Below, in pieces: positions 16,992-25,461 of a DNA stretch of 38,006 bases (position 1 is its first letter; every line of letters begins with the position of its first letter). The notes beneath the pieces were generated by a model. The model made no database searches. It was not told where the DNA came from and saw only the letters and a program-made list of their open reading frames with translations. This DNA is from an uncultured Thermomicrobiales bacterium (GTDB lineage Bacteria; Chloroflexota; Chloroflexia; Thermomicrobiales; UBA6265): positions 1-38,006 of the forward strand of contig CADCWG010000065.1 in NCBI GenBank assembly GCA_902806335.1. Direction: 5' to 3'. A program made the position numbers and the translations under genes.

Positions 16992-18260
16992 CTAGTCGAG
17001 GCGGATGTCCTGCTCGGCTCGGCTCTGCATGTTCTCCAGCGCCTGCTCGGGGGTGAGCTGGCCGGCGAAGAGCCCCTGGAGCTCGGCATTGGCGTTCGCG
17101 CTGAATCGGGTGCCACCCGGGCCAAGCTGCCAGGGTCGGGCGTACTCGCCCCCGTTCAGGAAGCCGACCCGCCGCGGGAACTCGGCCAGGTAGGCGTCGG
17201 CGACCGCGGGACGCGACGGCAGGACGCCGAACCCGGTGCTCCACTTCGTCATGCCTTCGACGCCGGTGAGGTAGCTGATGACCTGGAAGGCCTCGTCCTT
17301 GACCTCCGAGTTCGCGTTGATGCCGTAGGCGACCGTGAAGGCCATCGTCGCCTTCCCGGCGGGTCCGGCCGGCAGCTCGGCGATCTCGTACGCCTTGTCC
17401 GGCGCGTTCTCCGCCATGAAGCCGATCAGCCACGGGCCCTCGAAGACGATCGCGGCCTGGTCCTTGGAGAACGCGTCGCCCGGCCACTGGGCACCGACGT
17501 CGGTGTAGGTAGCCGCCAGCCCGTCGGTGTAGAGCCCGTGGTAGTACTGGAGCGCGGTGAGCGCCTCGGGGCTGTTGAGGACGATCTCGCTGCGGTCCTC
17601 GTTGATCACCGCACCGCCGGCCTGGTAGAGGAACGCGATGTAGCGGTCGAAGTTGGGACCGTAGACGATCGCAGGGCTGCCCTGCGCCTCGGTGATCGCC
17701 TCCGCCGCGGCACGGAGCTCGTCCCACGTCGTCGGGACGGCGGTGACGTTCGCCGCCTCGAAGGCCGCCGGGTCGTAGACCATCCCCAGCGTCGAGAAGT
17801 CCTTCGGCACGCCGTAGAGCTCGTCCTCGTAGGTGAAGGCTTCGATCAGCCCGGGAAAGAAGTCGGCGGTGTCGACCTGCGCTTCCGACAGCCGCTCACC
17901 CATCGGCTCGAGGACGCCCGCCTGCATCAGGTCGGGTGCGGGGAGGCTGTCGTAGGCGAAGATGTCGGCCGCGGTGCCGGCCGCCAGGTCCGTCTGGAGC
18001 TTGGTGTCGTACTCGGCGGTGACCGGCTCGTACGCCACGCTGATGGACGGGTTCGCCGCCATGAACTCCTGGAGCAGCCCCTCGAGCACTCGCTGCTCGG
18101 CCGGCGACGACGGCGCGGAGGTGAGCCGAACCTCGGTTGTGTCCTGGGCTGCAACCCCGCGCGTCCGGGGTCCCGCGGTGACTGCCGCCGCGGCCACGGG
18201 GGCCGCACCGAGCAGCTTGAGGGTGTCGCGGCGCGAGAGGAACGGGGGTCGGCTTGTCAC
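16992..18260 (-). CDS. Extracellular sugar-binding protein with Tat-type signal
   Basis: This 422-residue family 1 solute-binding protein captures the sugar for the importer. GTG 18260 is chosen because AGGGAGAG lies just upstream and because the sequence then opens directly into a twin-arginine signal (SRRDTLKLLGAAPVAAAAV). The mature part begins near residue 38. Family motifs include EGLLQEFMAANPSISVAYE, ADIFAYDS, LYGVPKDFSTLGMVYD and IVFEGPWLIGF. Frames extending further upstream would destroy the signal peptide. Tat export implies that it folds in the cytoplasm first. Substrate cannot be fixed; the debranching-type glycosidase nearby points to an alpha-linked oligosaccharide. Confidence 0.93.
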   Translation of the reverse strand: MTSRPPFLSRRDTLKLLGAAPVAAAAVTAGPRTRGVAAQDTTEVRLTSAPSSPAEQRVLEGLLQEFMAANPSISVAYEPVTAEYDTKLQTDLAAGTAADIFAYDSLPAPDLMQAGVLEPMGERLSEAQVDTADFFPGLIEAFTYEDELYGVPKDFSTLGMVYDPAAFEAANVTAVPTTWDELRAAAEAITEAQGSPAIVYGPNFDRYIAFLYQAGGAVINEDRSEIVLNSPEALTALQYYHGLYTDGLAATYTDVGAQWPGDAFSKDQAAIVFEGPWLIGFMAENAPDKAYEIAELPAGPAGKATMAFTVAYGINANSEVKDEAFQVISYLTGVEGMTKWSTGFGVLPSRPAVADAYLAEFPRRVGFLNGGEYARPWQLGPGGTRFSANANAELQGLFAGQLTPEQALENMQSRAEQDIRLD

Positions 18261-18674
18261 GGCTATCTCTCCCTCCGGCGTGGCTCTGCCGGACATTGCC
18301 AGACGGCACAACGTTGCCGACCGATGGGTGCCACCGGCGATGGTGCCCATCGGCACCGGCCCCCGGATCGTCCGTGATCCTTGCCGGAGCCATGCGGCAT
18401 TACAGCAATCCGTGGACCCGCGTGGCCGGCTCACGCATCTGATGACTACGCGTGACCTGGAGTTCGGTCGGCGCGCTGCCCGAGGCCGACGGCAGGGCTC
18501 TCCGCGGTCTTGGAGAATGTAGAAGCGGACACGTCAATCTCGATGTCCGTCAGCACACGGCTCCAGGCGCTGGTCTTCTCCCCATGGAATGGCGCTGACG
18601 GAACCGGTGCGACTGTGCCGTGACGGCATTCGGGGGAGTGGCACCCCGCGCCCTGGGAAAAGAGGGGTCGGCAC
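18261..18674. other. Divergent upstream region with a long hairpin
   Basis: About 410 bases separate the sugar-binding protein gene (leftward) and trmH (rightward). The notable element is an inverted repeat with arms at 18321-18333 and 18341-18353 (CCGATGGGTGCCA and TGGTGCCCATCGG). The arms give 11 Watson-Crick and 2 G-U pairs with a 7-base loop. It would lie in the leader of the binding-protein mRNA or act as an operator. I cannot place a convincing promoter. A minus-strand open frame that crosses into trmH is rejected as a shadow. Confidence 0.45.
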
Positions 18675-19379
18675 GTGGAGGACGACGCGTGGAGGGTCGA
18701 GGTGGGACGGGACGAGGAACAGGGGGATCCGCTACGGGCGGTTGACCGCCGGGCGCTGGCTGCAGTGCACGGCCCCAAGGACGGCCGGTGGCCGCGCACC
18801 GACCGCCGGCAGGCGCGTGTCTCGCGGGTGCTCTCCCGCCGCCAACCCGACCTCACCGTGGTGCTCGAGGACGTCCACGATCCCCACAATGCGAGCGCCG
18901 TCCTCCGCGCCTGCGACGCCGTCGGCGTGGCGACCGTCCACCTCGTCTACGACCGAGAGGAGCCTCCCGCCCGCGCCTTCGCCCGAACCACCTCCGCGAG
19001 CGCCGCGAAGTGGGTGGAGACCGTGACACACCCGGACATCGCGACCTGCTACGGCGCGCTCCGAGTCGCCGGCTTCCGGATCGTCGCGACCACGCTCGCT
19101 CCGGACAGCCACGACCTCTACGACCTCGACCTGGCCCGGCCGACGGCGCTCGTCCTCGGCAACGAGCACCGTGGCGTCTCGGACGCGGCGGCAGAGGCGG
19201 CCGACGACCGGGCGGTGATTCCCATGCAGGGCATGGTCGAGAGCCTGAACATCTCGGTGGCCGGCGCGGTGGCCCTCTTCGAGGCGATGCGCCAGCGCCG
19301 CGCGGCCGGCGCCTACGACGCGCCGCGCTACGATCCGGTGACCCTCGCCGCGCTCACCGAGGACTGGCTGCGACGGTAG
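18675..19379 (+). CDS. trmH: TrmH-family tRNA 2'-O-methyltransferase
   Basis: The 234-residue product is a SPOUT-class methyltransferase that uses S-adenosylmethionine to methylate a ribose 2'-OH. TrmH modifies G18 in the D-loop of tRNA. Family motifs are DVHDPHNASAVLRACDAVGV (N72, R78), LVLGNEHRGVS (160-169), and IPMQGMVESLNISVAGAVAL (182-201) with the conserved N192. The form DVHDPHN plus a C-terminal extension fits TrmH better than rRNA methylase RlmB. GTG 18675 has GAGGGG at 18662-18667. The gene converges on and overlaps the end of the MgtC-like gene by 26 bases. Confidence 0.88.
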   Translation: MEDDAWRVEVGRDEEQGDPLRAVDRRALAAVHGPKDGRWPRTDRRQARVSRVLSRRQPDLTVVLEDVHDPHNASAVLRACDAVGVATVHLVYDREEPPARAFARTTSASAAKWVETVTHPDIATCYGALRVAGFRIVATTLAPDSHDLYDLDLARPTALVLGNEHRGVSDAAAEAADDRAVIPMQGMVESLNISVAGAVALFEAMRQRRAAGAYDAPRYDPVTLAALTEDWLRR

Positions 19380-19929
19380 GCCGCCGTGGGGCAGGGGCGC
19401 GGGGATCGGGCGGGCACGACCCGGCCGCGGCGCTCGCCCCGATTCCGACGGCCTGGTCGCTCGGATCGTCCAGTCCTTCGTCGACCGGTCCCCGGTACAG
19501 CGCCCGTTCCAGCCAGCGCAGGCCGACGAGGATGACCAGCGTGGCGACGGTGCCCGCCACCGCCACCACGTACAACCCGGACCCGACCAGGAGGCCGACG
19601 GCGGCGGTGACCCAGATGCCGGCCGCGGTCGTCAGGCCGTGGACCCTGTTCCCGGCCGTGAATATGACTCCGGCCGCGAGGAACCCGATCCCCTGCACGA
19701 TCGTCGAGCCGATCCGCGACGGGTCATAGGCCAGATTCCCCTCGGAGCGGGCCTGCTCCCCCAGCAGCAGCGACGCGATCATGAACAGCGCGGCGCCCTC
19801 GCAGACCAGGGCGTAGGTCTTGAGCCCGGCGGACTTCTCCCGCCGCTCGCGCTCGAACCCGATCAACCCGCCGAGGAGCAGGGCGACGCCGATCCGGATA
19901 ACGGCTTCCGTCTCTGAGAGATGACCCAT
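19354..19929 (-). CDS. MgtC/SapB family membrane protein
   Basis: This 191-residue inner-membrane protein begins at ATG 19929 (MGHLSETEAVIRIG). Longer upstream frames lack a plausible start. Family signatures are LLGGLIGFERERREKSAGLKTY (quoted in part: GGLIGFERERREKSAG), IGFLAAGVIF and GLTTAAGIWVTAAVG. Four to five helices precede a Pro/Ala-rich cytoplasmic tail that lacks the ACT-like domain of Salmonella MgtC. MgtC relatives are linked to magnesium stress, membrane potential or ATP synthase control. Here it stands directly beside the Mn-type regulator gene and shares a promoter-region motif with the metal importer, which hints at metal-dependent control. Its last 26 bases overlap trmH tail to tail. 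Confidence 0.88.
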   Translation of the reverse strand: MGHLSETEAVIRIGVALLLGGLIGFERERREKSAGLKTYALVCEGAALFMIASLLLGEQARSEGNLAYDPSRIGSTIVQGIGFLAAGVIFTAGNRVHGLTTAAGIWVTAAVGLLVGSGLYVVAVAGTVATLVILVGLRWLERALYRGPVDEGLDDPSDQAVGIGASAAAGSCPPDPRAPAPRRPTVAASPR

Positions 19930-20003
19930 TCGGAGAAACCTTATCGCTGTGGAGAAGCGACCACGTCGGCAGACCGCCGGCCTTCCCGTCGCTGCCACCG
20001 AAT

Positions 20004-20019
20004 CGTTAACTCTACCTTA
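20004..20019 (-). promoter_or_regulatory. AT-rich motif like the one at the metal-importer promoter
   Basis: CGTTAACTCTACCTTA (plus strand) is strikingly AT-rich for this window. It matches 11 of 16 positions of AGCTAAGACTACTTTA at 25394-25409, in the same orientation relative to its gene. It lies about 75-90 bases upstream of the MgtC-like start. It may be a site for the MntR-like regulator. No consensus is available to confirm that. Confidence 0.3.
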
Positions 20020-20197
20020 AGGAATGGGAGAGATCCCGATCCCGAACGTGTGCTGGGGCACGCCTGCTTCACCCCGCCCCAAGCGAGGGCCAGACCGGGT
20101 AACGGTCCCGCGACCGTGCCAGCGTAGATGGCTCCGTCGGCGGGGCTCCTCGCGGGTAACCCGCGGCGCCGGACATCCCGATCGCGACCGTGTTGCC

Positions 20198-21043
20198 CTA
20201 CGGTTGGAGCGGCGTGCCGTCGGTGATCGGGGACCGCTGCGCCGGCGCCACATGCACGGCCGCCGCCAGGGGACGTCCGATGACGTGCTCGGCCCCGTTG
20301 ACCGCCACCTTGATGGGTCCCTCGAAGGGAAGGCGCTCGACCAGCCGCACGGTGGCTCCCGGGTAGAGTCCAAGCTCGCCCAGGTAGCGGAGCGCCTGCG
20401 GGTCGCGGTCCGAGACCCGCTGCACGGTCCCGTCGTCGCCGGGCTCGAGCTCGAGCAACCTCGTCCGGCAGACCTCGGCGATCGTTCCCTCGGCGCTCGG
20501 GATCGGATCGCCGTGCGGATCGGTCGTCGGGTGACCCAGCGCCGAGTCCATCCGGGCTTCGAGCTCCTCGGAGACGTGGTGCTCCAGCCGCTCCGCCTCG
20601 GCGTGGACCGTGTCCCAGCTGTAACCGAGGGTCTCGGCGAGATAGAGTTCGAGCAGCCGGTGGTGGCGCAGGACCTCAAGGGCGATCCGCTCGCCGGCCG
20701 CCGTCAGCTCCACGCCGTGGTAGCGGGTGTGCCGGACGAGGCGGAGATCGTGGAGCCGCTTGACCATGTTGGTGACCGAGGGGCCCGAGATGCCCAGCTC
20801 TTCGGCCAGGCGCTGGGTCGTGACGGTGCCGCCCTCCTGCGAGAGCCGGTAGGCCCCCTTCAGGTAGTCCTCCATCGCGTGGGTGATCTTCGGCCCGCCG
20901 CTGTCGAGCCGGCGCGCGGTGGACTCGCCCTCGGCGCCGGGGTCGGCCCGGGGATCCGGGTCCACTCCCGGGTCCTCGTGGCCCGGGTGAGCCGTTGTCT
21001 GCGCTCGGTCGTCCACAGTCTGCTCAGGCCCCGCAGGGATCAC
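20198..21043 (-). CDS. mntR: MntR/DtxR-family metal-dependent regulator
   Basis: The 281-residue protein should repress metal uptake genes when Mn(II) or a similar ion binds. GTG 21043 overlaps the permease stop as GTGA. After a Pro/Asp-rich leader (1-50), the winged helix starts at MEDYLKGAYRL (57-67) with recognition segment ISGPSVTNMVKRL. The dimerisation domain contains HHRLLELYL and ERLEHHVSEELEARM. Relative to B. subtilis MntR, D8, H77, E99, E102 and H103 correspond to D59, H128, E151, E154 and H155. E11 is replaced by K62. Asp rather than Met at the D8 position favours Mn over Fe specificity. A C-terminal FeoA/SH3-like domain (about 195-270) is present. It is the last gene of the metal importer operon, so it probably autoregulates. 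The gene symbol reflects similarity, not proof. Confidence 0.88.
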   Translation of the reverse strand: MIPAGPEQTVDDRAQTTAHPGHEDPGVDPDPRADPGAEGESTARRLDSGGPKITHAMEDYLKGAYRLSQEGGTVTTQRLAEELGISGPSVTNMVKRLHDLRLVRHTRYHGVELTAAGERIALEVLRHHRLLELYLAETLGYSWDTVHAEAERLEHHVSEELEARMDSALGHPTTDPHGDPIPSAEGTIAEVCRTRLLELEPGDDGTVQRVSDRDPQALRYLGELGLYPGATVRLVERLPFEGPIKVAVNGAEHVIGRPLAAAVHVAPAQRSPITDGTPLQP

Positions 21044-22131
21044 CCGACCCCAATCTCCCCAGCCGCTCCTCGGCCCGCTTCCGTCAGCACCAGGCGGCCG
21101 GATCCCTCGGCACGGACGTGACCCCGCGCCAGCGCTGACCGTACCACGGTGGCCTCCGTCCGCGCCGACCAGCCGAACCGTTCGCGGAGCGTGGTTCGGT
21201 CCCCCGCACCGTGCCCGCCGTCGAGATGCGTGAGGAGGAGGCGCTCGGCCAACCCACGGCGCAGACGCGCGAGTTCCCGGCGCCGCGCGATCAGGCCCTG
21301 GCTCGGGGAGAGGAGGAGCGCCGTCGCGAAGAGCACGCCCGCCATCGCCGCCATCGCCCCGCTGGTCGAGCTGTCCAGCAGCCGCGCGATCAGGTAACCG
21401 CCCACCGCCGACGCCGTCCCCACCAGGACCGATAGGGTAAGCATCGTCGCCAGGCGGTTCGTCAGCAGGTACGCGGTCGCGGGTGGCACCACCAGCATCG
21501 CCACCACCAGGATGGACCCCACGCTGTCGAACGCGACCACCGTCGTGGCGGAGACCATCGCCATCAGCGCGTAGTGGACGACGACCGGCGAGAGGCCAAC
21601 CGCCGCCGCGAGCGCGGGGTCGAACGTCGCCAGCTTGAGCTCCTTGTAGAACGCGACGACGAACGCCAGGTTGGCCGCCGTCATCCCGCCGAGCATCCAC
21701 AGGGACCGGTACCCCAGGTCGGCGCCCCAGAGCTCGACGCGGTACAGCGGCGAGAAGGCGATCTCGCCGTAGAGGAGATGCTGGACGTCGATGTGGACGC
21801 TGTTCGGGAAGCGGGAGACCAGGATCACGCCGATCGAGAAGAGGGCGGGGAAGACCAGACCGATCGCCGCGTCCTCACGGACACGCCCCGTCCGTCGCAC
21901 CGCCTCGATCAGGACGACGGTCAGCAGGCCGACCGCGGCGGCGCCGACGACAAGCAGCGGGCCCGAGCGGGCCCCGGTCAGCGCGAAGACCGCGACGATG
22001 CCCAGGAGTACCGAGTGGCTGATCGCGTCCCCGACGAGCGCCATCCGGCGCAGCACCAGGAAGCAGCCGACGAGCGAGCATGACGCCGCCGTCAGGGCCC
22101 CGGTGAGGATGATCACTGCCGCGAAGCTCAT
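21040..22131 (-). CDS. Mn/Zn ABC transporter permease with C-terminal winged-helix extension
   Basis: The first 285 residues are an ABC-3 (ZnuB/MntB) type permease with eight or so helices. Motifs are LVGDAISHSVLLG (33-45), KLATFDPALAAAVGL (166-180) and SILVVAMLVVPPATAYLL (206-223). The remaining part (about 288-363) is soluble and reads like a winged-helix DNA-binding domain: an Arg-rich linker, TTLRERFGWSARTEATVVRSAL, then GHVRAEGSGRLVLTEAG with the wing and LTxxG ending (first segment shown in separate short pieces: TTLRERFGW and RTEATVVRSAL). ATG 22131 overlaps the upstream permease stop by 4 bases (ATGA). Two different permeases in one operon suggest a heterodimeric channel, as in TroCD or MntCD. 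Confidence 0.9.
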   Translation of the reverse strand: MSFAAVIILTGALTAASCSLVGCFLVLRRMALVGDAISHSVLLGIVAVFALTGARSGPLLVVGAAAVGLLTVVLIEAVRRTGRVREDAAIGLVFPALFSIGVILVSRFPNSVHIDVQHLLYGEIAFSPLYRVELWGADLGYRSLWMLGGMTAANLAFVVAFYKELKLATFDPALAAAVGLSPVVVHYALMAMVSATTVVAFDSVGSILVVAMLVVPPATAYLLTNRLATMLTLSVLVGTASAVGGYLIARLLDSSTSGAMAAMAGVLFATALLLSPSQGLIARRRELARLRRGLAERLLLTHLDGGHGAGDRTTLRERFGWSARTEATVVRSALARGHVRAEGSGRLVLTEAGRGAAGEIGVG

Positions 22132-23498
22132 CGGTCGGCACCTCCAGCGGGAAGACCCGACACGGTCATCCCGATCCCGTCCGGGTTGAGGCCGGTCGCG
22201 CGGGACTCATCGCCGGTTCCCAGCGTCCGTCCGGTCGTCTGGTCGCCCTCGAGCGCGACGAGGACCTCAGGTGCCAGGACCCGCTCGATGTCGTCCGTCG
22301 AGAGGTGGACCCTGTCCCCCGGGAGGTCCATCTGGCGCGCCAGCGCCGAGCGCCACAGTCGCTCCCGGTGAGCGGCGGCCGCGGCCTGCGCTTCGCCGGC
22401 GGACGTAAGCGCGACGGCGCCGTCGCCCTCGAGGCGGACCGCGCCGCGCCTCTTGAGCTCTGAGAGGGGGCGCCGAAGCTCGCGTGGCGTCACTCCCCGG
22501 TGAGACGCCAGAGTCGCGATCGTCACCGGCAGGGCGCCACCGGACACCGGAGCCGGCGAGAGCGTTGCCAGGTCGGCCAGCACGGACCCGATCCTGGTCC
22601 GTCGGTCTCGTCGCCGACGCGCCACGGATTCCCAGAGCAGTCCGCGCCCGGGCGCGACGACGACGGAGACGCCGACGATCGCGGTCGCGATCAGCACGAC
22701 GGTCGGACCGGTGGGCAGCCGGTCCACGGTGCTGCTGAGCAAGCTGCCGGTGGCGCCGGCGAGGGCGCCGAGGAACCCCGCGAGGATGACCAGCGGTCCG
22801 AGGCGATTGGTCCACTGGCGGGCCGCGATGGACGGGGCGACGAGGACCGTGACCATCAGGACGACGCCAACGGTCTGCAGCCCGACGATGACCGCCACGA
22901 CGATCAGGCTGGTCAGCGCGACCGTGAGCGGCGTCACGGGGAACCCGAGCGTCGCCGCGAAGTCGGGGTCGAACGCCAGCAACTTGAACTCTTTGAACAG
23001 CAGGGCGACGGCGAGGAGCGCGCCCCCGCCGACCACGGCGATCAGGCGGACGTCCTCGGCCACGAGCCCGGCCGCCTGGCCGAAGAGAAATCGGTCGAGT
23101 CCGCTCTGCGCCGCCTCACCGCTCTGACGGATGTAGGCGAGGAGCAGCGCGCCGACGCCGAAGAAGACGGAGAGCACGATCCCGAGCGCCGCGTCCTCCT
23201 TGACTCGGCTGCCGCGGGTGATCGCGAGCACCGCGAGCGTGCCCAGCCACCCGGTGAGCAGCGCGCCAAGTAGGAGGCCGCCGGTCGCTTTGGTGCCCGT
23301 GAGCAGGAACGCGAGGCCGATGCCGGGCAGCGCGGCGTGCGCGACCGCGTCGCCGAGCAGGCTCTGCCGACGCAGCGTGGCGAAGCTGCCGATCGCGCCG
23401 CCGACGGCGCCCAGGGCCGCGGAGCCCATGACGACGTTGCGCAGGGTGTAGTCGAACTCGACGCCGAGGAGAGCCGGGGCGGAGAGCATCGTCATCAT
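22128..23498 (-). CDS. Mn/Zn ABC permease fused to a DtxR/MntR-like domain
   Basis: Residues 1-285 form an ABC-3 permease (LLGDAVAHAALPGIGLAF at 47-64, FKLLAFDPDFAATLGF at 171-186, GVVLMVTVLVAPSIAA at 211-226). After an Arg-rich linker (295-302), residues about 303-417 resemble a DtxR-family protein. A winged helix (GVTPRELRRPLSELKRRGAV) is followed by LTSAGEAQAAAAAHRERLWR and then DRVHLSTDDIERVLAPEVL, the pattern of the metal-binding dimerisation domain. By comparison with MntR, H77 and E102 are kept (H377, E405), E99 is D402 and H103 is R406, so the metal site looks partly worn. A disordered tail ends the protein. The layout recalls chlamydial YtgCR. ATG 23498 is 4 bases after the ATPase stop. 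Confidence 0.9.
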   Translation of the reverse strand: MMTMLSAPALLGVEFDYTLRNVVMGSAALGAVGGAIGSFATLRRQSLLGDAVAHAALPGIGLAFLLTGTKATGGLLLGALLTGWLGTLAVLAITRGSRVKEDAALGIVLSVFFGVGALLLAYIRQSGEAAQSGLDRFLFGQAAGLVAEDVRLIAVVGGGALLAVALLFKEFKLLAFDPDFAATLGFPVTPLTVALTSLIVVAVIVGLQTVGVVLMVTVLVAPSIAARQWTNRLGPLVILAGFLGALAGATGSLLSSTVDRLPTGPTVVLIATAIVGVSVVVAPGRGLLWESVARRRRDRRTRIGSVLADLATLSPAPVSGGALPVTIATLASHRGVTPRELRRPLSELKRRGAVRLEGDGAVALTSAGEAQAAAAAHRERLWRSALARQMDLPGDRVHLSTDDIERVLAPEVLVALEGDQTTGRTLGTGDESRATGLNPDGIGMTVSGLPAGGADR

Positions 23499-23502
23499 CC
23501 GC

Positions 23503-24288
<786 letters not shown>

Positions 24289-24349
24289 CTGAGCGCGACT
24301 CCTTCTGGTGTGCCGCCACAGCGCGGGGTACGCCGCGCTGGCGTTCGAA

Positions 24350-25306
24350 TCAGGCGGGCGGTGGGGCGGGACTCGGGGCACCGCCGAGGGCGGTCACGAT
24401 CGTCTCGATGTTGTGCTGGAGCATGCCGACGTAGGTCCCCTCCGGGGTCCCGTCGTCGCCGAGGGCGTCGGAGTAGAGCTCGCCGCCGATGACCACCTCC
24501 GCCCCGCGGTCGCGGACGGCGGCCTGCACGGCCTCGATCGTCGCCGGCGAGACGCTCGACTCGACGAAGATCGCGGGGACGTTTCGCTCGGCGATCAGGT
24601 TGGCCACCCGCTGGAGGTCCGAGACCCCCGCCTCGGTGTCGGTGCTGATCCCCTGAAGGCCGACGACCTCCAGCCCGAAGCGACGACCGAAGTAGGCGAA
24701 GGCGTCGTGCGCGGTGACGAGCACCCGTTGCCCTTCGGGGATCGTCGCCATCCGGGCCGCGGCGGCGGCGTCGAGGGCGGCGAGCTGGGCGGTGTAGGCG
24801 TCGGCGTTGGCGCGGTAGACCGCTTCACCCTCGGGGTCCGCCTCGGAGAGCACCGCGTACACCCGCTCCACGCAGCGGAGCCAGAGGGATGGGTCGCCCC
24901 AGACGTGGGGATCGAATTCGTCGGGGTACTCTGGGGAGGCGATCAGGAGGTCACGCGGGAGCGGGTCGGTGACCGCCACCACGGGGCGCTGCTCGCCAAG
25001 GAGCCCAAGCACCTCCGCGAGCCGTCCCTCCAGGTTGAGGCCGCTGAAGAGGATCACGTCGGCGTCGAAGAGCCGGCCGAGGTCGCCCTCGCTCGGACTG
25101 TAGAGGTGGGGATCGACGCCGGGGCCCATCAGGGCGGTGACCTTGACCCGGTCGCCACCGACATGGCGCGCCATGTCGGCTACCTGGCCGGTGGTCGCCG
25201 TCACGGCGAGGCGGTCGGCCGCCTCGGCCGGCCGGACGTTCCCGGGGGCGAGCGCGTTCGCGACGACGACGATCGCGACCATCGCGCGGCGCGCCGCGGC
25301 CCGCAT
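24350..25306 (-). CDS. TroA/MntA-type metal-binding protein
   Basis: This 318-residue cluster A-I binding protein captures Mn or Zn outside the membrane. ATG 25306 is preferred over TTG 25327 because AGGAG lies seven bases before it. A Sec-type signal covers about residues 1-30, with no lipobox cysteine. The four metal ligands can be read as H67 (DPHLY), H134 (DPHVW), H200 (TAHDAF) and D280 (YSDALG). The H-H-H-D pattern and even the spacing match TroA (H68, H133, H199, D279), which takes both Zn and Mn. There is no His-rich loop of the kind seen in ZnuA. The absence of an anchor is odd for a bacterium of this type; a short Pro/Ala tail ends the protein. Confidence 0.93.
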   Translation of the reverse strand: MRAAARRAMVAIVVVANALAPGNVRPAEAADRLAVTATTGQVADMARHVGGDRVKVTALMGPGVDPHLYSPSEGDLGRLFDADVILFSGLNLEGRLAEVLGLLGEQRPVVAVTDPLPRDLLIASPEYPDEFDPHVWGDPSLWLRCVERVYAVLSEADPEGEAVYRANADAYTAQLAALDAAAAARMATIPEGQRVLVTAHDAFAYFGRRFGLEVVGLQGISTDTEAGVSDLQRVANLIAERNVPAIFVESSVSPATIEAVQAAVRDRGAEVVIGGELYSDALGDDGTPEGTYVGMLQHNIETIVTALGGAPSPAPPPA

Positions 25307-25391
25307 CCCGCCGCTCCTGAGGTCCAACCCTTGCCTCCTCCCGCTCCTAGCCGCTCCCCAAAGCTACGAGAAGCCGAGGCACGTCCTCGTA

Positions 25392-25431
25392 TTAGCTAAG
25401 ACTACTTTACCCGTGCGGACGAAAGGTGCAA
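25392..25431 (-). promoter_or_regulatory. Promoter with operator-like site for the metal importer operon
   Basis: On the minus strand TTGCAC (25431-25426) is followed after 16 bases by TAAAGT (25409-25404). Directly downstream of the -10 is the perfect palindrome TTAGCTAA (25392-25399), next to GTAGTC. The stretch is one of the few AT-rich spots in the window. A repressor bound here would cover the -10 and the transcription start, as DtxR/MntR-family regulators commonly do. The MntR-like protein encoded at the end of the operon is the obvious candidate. Confidence 0.55.
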
Positions 25432-25461
25432 GCCCTTCGACCGCTGCTGTCGGCCTCCGCG

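Noticed and set aside
16875..18377. 500-codon plus-strand frame opposite the sugar-binding protein
   Set aside because: The minus strand carries a full Tat signal and family motifs; the plus-strand product is a shadow.
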